10,386 nucleotides of DNA from NCBI GenBank assembly GCA_007116915.1, contig SKHQ01000084.1:1-10386 (forward strand). Direction: 5' to 3'. The position numbers and the translations under genes are program-made. Below the pieces are notes generated by a model. The model saw only the letters and a list, made by a program, of their open reading frames with translations. It was not told the DNA's origin and ran no database searches. The stretch is from Candidatus Methanomethylophilaceae archaeon. GTDB taxonomy: Archaea; Thermoplasmatota; Thermoplasmata; Methanomassiliicoccales; Methanomethylophilaceae. The first letter of the stretch is position 1. Every line of letters begins with the position of its first letter. This document shows, one piece after another, positions 6,227 through 10,386 of this stretch.

Positions 6227-7309
6227 GAAAAGGTAATGGGATGGCGACTCTGGCCGGGGGGCGAAGCAGGACTCGGTCTCGAGCTCAACCTGCAACGAGT
6301 GCTTGATGGCCATCTCAGCGACTATGCCCCTCATAACATTCTCCAAGCGGTTGGGGGGCGACTCGACCCTGGCGTTCAGAACCATCTTGCCGCTTCCTTT
6401 GAAGTATCGTGAACCGTGGATCCCATCCACCTGCATCGACTCCTGGACAAGTGACATCTTCGCCGCCGCTTCCTCCGAGCTCAGCACCATCTTCACATGA
6501 GCTATGGAGCGGGGCTCATACTGCTTGGCCACAGCCTTCATGGTGTCACTGATGAGGGCATACATGTCCACCCTTTCATCGCTGTTGACCGTGTAGGTGC
6601 TGGAGTACCAACCCAGTTTGGCCTTCTCGAAGGCAAAGTTCCTGTTCTCGTCGCCTACAGGCAACTTCTCGCTGTGCCGGTCGGATAACAGCAAGGATAG
6701 GATGTCATCGAAGTTGCGCAGGTCCAGAGAAGAGGTGACGATAACCTCTGCATCGGGAGCGGTCCGTTCCAACTCTCCCATTATCGCCTTCATCTGATCC
6801 GCGGTGACCCGGTCGGCCTTGGAGAGGATCACTACCTCAGCCTCACGGAGCTGATGGGATGGTATCAGCCCCTCCTTCTCCCCGCCGTCGAGGTGGGAGA
6901 GCGCCCTTAGACAATCGACCACCACGCAGAGGGGTGCCACATTGAACTCATCAGGATAGAGGCTCTTCAGCGGGGCGACCACCGAGGCCAGAATGTTGGT
7001 GGAGGTGCCGATAGGTTCGGCAATTATTATGTCGGGTCTCCCCATGGAGACCAATGAACGCGCATTGTGAACGAACTCATCGAAATTGGCGCAGAAACAT
7101 CCTCCCAGGACCTCCTGGACATCGAAACCGGAATCTTTGGTGTATTCGGTATCGACAAGCACGTCACCCTGGTCGTTGGTGATGATGGCCACGGATTTAT
7201 CGTGTCTCTCCCTCATCGCTTTGGCGAGATTGACTGCCAGTGTCGTCTTGCCCGCTCCCAGGAAACCGCCCAGGATGAGGAACCTAGTAGGCTCTCCGTT
7301 GGCGCTCAT
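6221..7309 (-). CDS. CobW/COG0523-type G3E GTPase
   Basis: A 362-residue P-loop GTPase of the G3E class, whose members load or deliver metals or cofactors (CobW, UreG, HypB, Zn chaperones). From ATG 7309 it has the Walker A GGFLGAGKTT (14-23), ITNDQGD in place of the usual NEFGE switch, GGCFC (69-73) where COG0523 proteins usually have a GCxCC metal-binding motif, EPIGTST (98-104), and SKAD (163-166) where the guanine-specificity motif is normally NKxD. The last 150 residues do not resemble the usual CobW C-terminal domain by eye. Substrate unknown: cobalt, corrinoid, nickel or zinc handling is possible from the family only. The frame is open further upstream to 7393, but that would overlap the preceding gene and has a low-complexity Pro-rich start. 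No clear ribosome site precedes ATG 7309; a GAGGT sits too far upstream. It follows the winged-helix gene after 26 bases, so they are probably co-transcribed. Confidence 0.83.
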   Translation of the reverse strand: MSANGEPTRFLILGGFLGAGKTTLAVNLAKAMRERHDKSVAIITNDQGDVLVDTEYTKDSGFDVQEVLGGCFCANFDEFVHNARSLVSMGRPDIIIAEPIGTSTNILASVVAPLKSLYPDEFNVAPLCVVVDCLRALSHLDGGEKEGLIPSHQLREAEVVILSKADRVTADQMKAIMGELERTAPDAEVIVTSSLDLRNFDDILSLLLSDRHSEKLPVGDENRNFAFEKAKLGWYSSTYTVNSDERVDMYALISDTMKAVAKQYEPRSIAHVKMVLSSEEAAAKMSLVQESMQVDGIHGSRYFKGSGKMVLNARVESPPNRLENVMRGIVAEMAIKHSLQVELETESCFAPRPESPSHYLFE

Positions 7310-7335
7310 GTCGGGGGAGATTGCTGACCTCGGTA

Positions 7336-7968
7336 TTATTGCTTTCCCGTGGTGTCCAGGGAGATTATGTTCCGGCGGCGGAGGAAATGGCATGTCTCAC
7401 AGGGTATGGTGATCTCACAAACCTCACCGGCCGCCATATGCCTCATGGCGAGTATGGATGCCAGGTCGAGCGGCCGGAATGGGGCGTGGCGCGAGTTCCG
7501 TTCCAGGGTCTGGGCCTCACGATCTTCCATTCCGATCTCAAGACCTCCCTTCTCCAATGATCTGATGCAATTGTCCGCTTCATCATCTTGGCAGGAGTCG
7601 CATCTAAGCCCCACATCCGCCACGGCGCCGAACAGTCCCGCCAACGGGTCCACGACGAATATCCTTCCTCCTGCTCCAATGGCTAGATACACGGCGTTGC
7701 GGTTGGCGGGGCCGATATACTCCATGCGTGTACCCCGCACCTTCTCCTCCTCCTTGACATCCCAAAAGTCACGGAGATGGTTGTTGAGCTGATAGACCAA
7801 CTGCGGGTATTTGATGCCCAACGAGTCGGCCATGGTCTGCTTCGTGACTGGCTGATGATACGCGGACCGGAACAATTCGACGAGGATATCCTGTCTCATA
7901 GCATGGTCGGAGATCGCGGTGTAGGTCGCGGGGTCGAGAAAGACGATCTCCATCCTGCAGCTGTCCAT
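7336..7968 (-). CDS. Cys-rich protein with predicted N-terminal winged helix; possible metal- or redox-sensing regulator
   Basis: A 210-residue protein I cannot assign to a named family. Residues about 25-75 look like a winged-helix DNA-binding domain: a helix on the pattern RQDILVELF, then QTMADSLGIKYPQLVYQL as helix-turn-helix, then a basic wing. The C-terminal half has six Cys: CDSC (123, 126) with Cys134, then Cys184 with CETC (190, 193), a set suited to binding zinc or an Fe-S cluster. Together with the GTPase gene directly downstream, this suggests a regulator sensing metal or redox state and controlling metal handling; that is inference. ATG 7968 is chosen because a TATA-like box (7992-7999) lies about 27 bases upstream, fitting a leaderless message. 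The frame is open to GTG 8007 with ATG 7992 between, and ATG 7953 is also possible. No membrane segment or signal peptide is apparent. Confidence 0.72.
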   Translation of the reverse strand: MDSCRMEIVFLDPATYTAISDHAMRQDILVELFRSAYHQPVTKQTMADSLGIKYPQLVYQLNNHLRDFWDVKEEEKVRGTRMEYIGPANRNAVYLAIGAGGRIFVVDPLAGLFGAVADVGLRCDSCQDDEADNCIRSLEKGGLEIGMEDREAQTLERNSRHAPFRPLDLASILAMRHMAAGEVCEITIPCETCHFLRRRNIISLDTTGKQ

Positions 7969-7991
7969 GCCTTGAAAATGAGGACACTGCA

Positions 7992-7999
7992 TTAATAAA
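7992..7999 (-). promoter_or_regulatory. TATA-like box for the winged-helix/GTPase transcript
   Basis: The minus strand reads TTTATTAA, close to the archaeal consensus. Its centre is 27 bases upstream of ATG 7968, the distance expected between TATA centre and transcription start, so the message would be leaderless or nearly so. It lies partly within the longer possible reading frame (from GTG 8007), which argues for the shorter protein. Confidence 0.45.
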
Positions 8000-8012
8000 G
8001 TTTTCACTCGAA

Positions 8013-8465
8013 TTATTCATCGAGTTCAAGAAGATATTTCCGTAGTTCGAATCCTTGAGAACGATAGAATGACATCACCGATTCGTTTCCTGGTGTGACT
8101 GTCAGCCTTATCGCTCTCGCATCCTGCGACCTAAGCCATTCCATAGATCGGGTTAGAAGCTCCTTTCCGATGCCCTCACAGCGTCTTTCCGGACGGACAT
8201 AGAATGAGTCCACCCATCCGACTCGGTCCTCCCCTAAGGTGCTGAGGCAGTAGCCCACCGGCTCACCCTCATCCTCCGCCAGAACCAACCATATGTCCCC
8301 GCCCGCCGCCCTTCTTCGCACGACGTCCATCCTACTGTCGAAAGTGACATCGACATAATGGTGCTGGAAGGTGGAGGCAATATCTGCGAGCATGGACCTG
8401 AGTTCCTCCCAAAGTCCGGAAATGACTTCAAGTTCATCTTCGCCCCCTACCCTGTAAAACACCAT
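8013..8465 (-). CDS. GNAT-family N-acetyltransferase
   Basis: A 150-residue acetyltransferase of the GNAT fold, normal length for a single-domain member. Motif A is clear: strand GWVDSFYVRP (83-92) followed by the acetyl-CoA pyrophosphate loop RRCEGIG (94-100, fitting R/Q-x-x-G-x-G/A) and an amphipathic helix. Motif B is the typical NESVMSFYRSQGFE (127-140). The substrate cannot be told; protein N-termini, small amines or antibiotics are all handled by relatives. ATG 8465 is chosen because the fold begins there (MVFYRV), while the longer open frame up to 8609 would run across the proA start and has no fold-like sequence. No ribosome site precedes the ATG, but a TATA-like box sits about 26 bases upstream, which fits leaderless initiation. 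Divergent from proA; 45 bases separate its stop from the winged-helix gene start. Confidence 0.85.
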   Translation of the reverse strand: MVFYRVGGEDELEVISGLWEELRSMLADIASTFQHHYVDVTFDSRMDVVRRRAAGGDIWLVLAEDEGEPVGYCLSTLGEDRVGWVDSFYVRPERRCEGIGKELLTRSMEWLRSQDARAIRLTVTPGNESVMSFYRSQGFELRKYLLELDE

Positions 8466-8487
8466 GGAAGAAGTAAACGCTGGGATA

Positions 8488-8495
8488 ATGATAAA
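8488..8495 (-). promoter_or_regulatory. TATA-like box for the acetyltransferase gene
   Basis: The minus strand reads TTTATCAT, centred about 26 bases from ATG 8465, so transcription would start at or next to the A of the ATG. The 71-base gap to proA (8466-8536) must also hold the proA promoter; on the plus strand the best stretch is ATAATGATAA (8485-8494), partly the same bases. Confidence 0.4.
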
Positions 8496-8536
8496 GGTAA
8501 TTAACCCGCTACTGAATCCAGTTGCAGGTGTGAGTG

Positions 8537-9871
8537 ATGTCCAACGATATTGGGGATAGGGTGAAGAGGGCCAAAGAGGCATACATAAAGCTGATGTCAG
8601 AGAGCACATCCCGCAAGGATAAGGCCCTGGAGGCTATGGCCGTGGCGCTCGATTCTGAGAGGGAAGGCATCAAGGCCGCCAATGCCAAGGACATGAAGGC
8701 CGCCGAGCAGATGGTGGCCGACGGCAAACTGACCTCCGCGCTCTTGAAGAGACTGAAGGTCGACGATTCCAAACTGGATGAGATGATAGCGGGAATCAAT
8801 GATGTCATGCGCCTTCCCGACCCGGTGGGGAGGACCATGCAGGCTCTGGAACTCGATGACGGCCTGGAACTGTTCCAGGTCAGCACACCCATCGGCCTTA
8901 TAGGAGTGATATTCGAGTCGCGACCCGACGTTGTACCGCAGATAATGGCCCTGTGTTTAAAGAGTGGGAACGCAACCATCTTCAAAGGTGGCAGCGAGGC
9001 CCGCGAATCCAACCGGGTGCTGTTCGATGTTCTAACGAATGCCATCGCCTCCGCGGGGTTGCCCTCTGAGGCATTCCAGCTCATGGAGACCAGGGACGAT
9101 GTCACCGGAATGTTGGATATGGACGCTTACATAGACCTGATCATACCCCGTGGCTCGAACGAGTTCGTCCGATACATCCAGGACAACACCCGGATACCCG
9201 TTCTCGGTCACGCAGCGGGAATTTGCCACGTGTACCTGGACGTCGATGCTGACGCCGTGAAGGCCAAGGAGGTCGCTGTGGACTCCAAGGTCCAGTATGC
9301 GGCGGTCTGCAATGCGATGGAGACCCTCCTGGTGCACAAGGACATGTCTGCAGACCTCCTTGTCAGGATAGCCTCAGAACTGTCTGAGAAAGGCGTCGAG
9401 CTGCGTTGCGATCGTGCATCCAAGGAGATACTGTCTGCGGCAGGCGTTCCGGTCCATGATGCAGATGAAGAGGATTGGGATGCCGAGTATAATGAACTCA
9501 TATTATCGGTGAGGACGGTCGATTCATTAGAGGACGCTGTGGTTCACATAAACACTCATGGCTCCGGCCATACGGATTGCATAGTCACTGAGAACACCGA
9601 TTCAGCCAAGAGATTCGTGGCCATGGTGGACTCTTCGAGCGTCATGCTGAACGCATCGACACGCTTTGCCGACGGCTTCCGTTACGGAAAGGGGGCCGAG
9701 GTGGGGATAAGCACCAACAAGATCCATGCCCGTGGGCCAGTGGGGATGGAGGGGCTGATGATATACAAGTACGTCCTCCTGGGCCAGGGCCATGCCGTCA
9801 AGGACTATGCCGGCAAAGGGGCGAAACTATTCACTCACAAGAACCTGTCCAAACACCTGGAGATTAGGTGA
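8537..9871 (+). CDS. proA: Gamma-glutamyl phosphate reductase (glutamate-5-semialdehyde dehydrogenase)
   Basis: ProA reduces gamma-glutamyl phosphate with NADPH to glutamate-5-semialdehyde, the second step from glutamate to proline; the semialdehyde cyclises to pyrroline-5-carboxylate. The protein has 444 residues, slightly longer than typical bacterial ProA (about 415-420). It keeps the aldehyde dehydrogenase-like fold: TPIGLIGVIFESRPDV (about 117-132), LKSGNATIFKGGSEA (141-155), IIPRGSNE (202-209) and the catalytic Cys258 in VCNAMETLLVH. Near the C-terminus are NASTRFADGFRYGKGAEVGIST and KIHARGPVG, both standard for ProA. ATG 8537 follows AGGTG (8526-8530) by 6 bases; a GTG directly before it (8534) would add one residue. 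The proB gene follows after 5 bases, so they form an operon. Confidence 0.96.
   Translation: MSNDIGDRVKRAKEAYIKLMSESTSRKDKALEAMAVALDSEREGIKAANAKDMKAAEQMVADGKLTSALLKRLKVDDSKLDEMIAGINDVMRLPDPVGRTMQALELDDGLELFQVSTPIGLIGVIFESRPDVVPQIMALCLKSGNATIFKGGSEARESNRVLFDVLTNAIASAGLPSEAFQLMETRDDVTGMLDMDAYIDLIIPRGSNEFVRYIQDNTRIPVLGHAAGICHVYLDVDADAVKAKEVAVDSKVQYAAVCNAMETLLVHKDMSADLLVRIASELSEKGVELRCDRASKEILSAAGVPVHDADEEDWDAEYNELILSVRTVDSLEDAVVHINTHGSGHTDCIVTENTDSAKRFVAMVDSSSVMLNASTRFADGFRYGKGAEVGISTNKIHARGPVGMEGLMIYKYVLLGQGHAVKDYAGKGAKLFTHKNLSKHLEIR
9866..9871 (+). promoter_or_regulatory. Ribosome-binding site of proB containing the proA stop codon
   Basis: AGGTGA lies 5 bases upstream of the proB ATG at 9877 and includes the TGA stop of proA (9869-9871). 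A ribosome ending proA therefore finishes on the proB ribosome site, favouring coupled translation. The methylase and its downstream neighbour at 28-34 have the same arrangement. Confidence 0.7.
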
Positions 9872-9876
9872 GATAG

Positions 9877-10386
9877 ATGCGCGTCGGAGTCCTGGGGGAG
9901 ATAGACAGTGTCGTCATCAAGGTGGGGACATCATCCATAACCAAGGATGACTTCCAGGTCGACAGCGAGTTCATGGACTCCGTCGCCCGTCAGGTCAAAT
10001 GGATCAAGTCTCGGGGCATGGAGGCCATCGTAGTGACATCTGGGGCGATAGGAATAGGCCTGGATGCCATGAAGGTCAGGCCCAAGCCCAATGAGGTCCC
10101 TATAAGGCAGGCGGCAGCGTCCGTGGGTCAGAGCATACTGATGCAGAAATGGACGGAGAGCTTCGACAAGGTCGGACTCAAAGTGGCCCAGGTGCTCCTG
10201 ACCTACGATTTCTACTCTGAGCGTGTACGTTATCTCAATGTCAGGAACACCCTGAACACCCTTCTCGAGCATGGTGTTGTTCCGATAATCAATGAGAACG
10301 ATGCCGTCTGCATAAAGGAGATAGAGGCGGTCTTCGGTGATAACGACACCTTGTCCGCCATGGTGGCCAGCAAGCTCGACAGTGAC
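9877..10386 (+). CDS. proB: Glutamate 5-kinase, N-terminal part (cut by window end)
   Basis: ProB phosphorylates glutamate with ATP to gamma-glutamyl phosphate, the first and usually proline-inhibited step of proline synthesis. The first 170 residues are present with no stop; the rest lies beyond the window. The amino acid kinase fold is clear: VVIKVGTSSIT (12-22) for ATP phosphates, VVTSGAIGIG (52-61), RQAAASVGQ (77-85), then QVLLTYDFYSERVRYLNVRNTL, and PIINENDAV and VFGDNDTLSA, which bind glutamate and shape the active site. The bacterial motif is usually VSSGAIAAG, so this copy has a Thr in place of the first Ser. ATG 9877 follows AGGTGA by 5 bases. Whether the C-terminal PUA domain seen in many ProB proteins is present cannot be told. 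Confidence 0.95.
   Translation, partial: MRVGVLGEIDSVVIKVGTSSITKDDFQVDSEFMDSVARQVKWIKSRGMEAIVVTSGAIGIGLDAMKVRPKPNEVPIRQAAASVGQSILMQKWTESFDKVGLKVAQVLLTYDFYSERVRYLNVRNTLNTLLEHGVVPIINENDAVCIKEIEAVFGDNDTLSAMVASKLDSD

Noticed and set aside
7310..7393. Pro-rich N-terminal extension of the GTPase to 7393
   Set aside because: It overlaps the end of the preceding gene out of frame, and the GTPase fold begins shortly after ATG 7309.
8466..8609. N-terminal extension of the acetyltransferase to 8609
   Set aside because: It would overlap the proA start, has no GNAT-like sequence, and a good ATG with a TATA box at the right distance lies at 8465.

Overview
The window looks like archaeal chromosomal DNA of moderately high GC. 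The evidence is a METTL5-type RNA methylase (COG2263), a glutamate synthase split into three genes, TATA-like boxes rather than -35/-10 promoters, and Shine-Dalgarno sites of the GGTGA/GGAGG type. A euryarchaeon of the Thermoplasmata or Methanomassiliicoccales kind would fit, but that is an impression of style and no marker gene here proves it. I see no rRNA, tRNA, CRISPR, insertion sequence or phage gene. No stretch over 300 bases lacks a gene; the longest gap is about 250 bases (623-875).

Layout. (1) 1-622, minus strand: the METTL5-like methylase, followed 5 bases later by the start of an unidentified gene that leaves the window. (2) 623-875: an AT-rich divergent intergenic region with two inverted repeats and candidate promoters. 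(3) 876-4389, plus strand: a tightly overlapping three-gene operon. It encodes a class II glutamine amidotransferase, a ferredoxin-plus-FMN synthase subunit and a GXGXG subunit, which together make an archaeal-type glutamate synthase. (4) 4479-6081, minus strand, convergent: a separate stand-alone FMN protein of the glutamate synthase family with its own N-terminal Cys motif, promoter and terminator. (5) 6221-8465, minus strand: a GNAT acetyltransferase, a Cys-rich winged-helix-like protein and a CobW/COG0523-type GTPase, ending in a hairpin terminator. (6) 8537 to the end, plus strand: proA followed by proB (cut by the window edge), the first two steps from glutamate to proline.

How they fit together. 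The theme is glutamate. The split synthase makes glutamate from glutamine and 2-oxoglutarate, and ProB/ProA use glutamate for proline. No NAD(P)H-oxidising GltD-type subunit is present, so electrons probably enter through the fused ferredoxin domain. The orphan FMN protein and the regulator/GTPase pair are the least understood parts. I found no evidence of a defence system or other dramatic new system; the most interesting items are the orphan FMN protein, the Cys-rich regulator next to a GTPase with altered motifs, and the palindromes upstream of the synthase operon.
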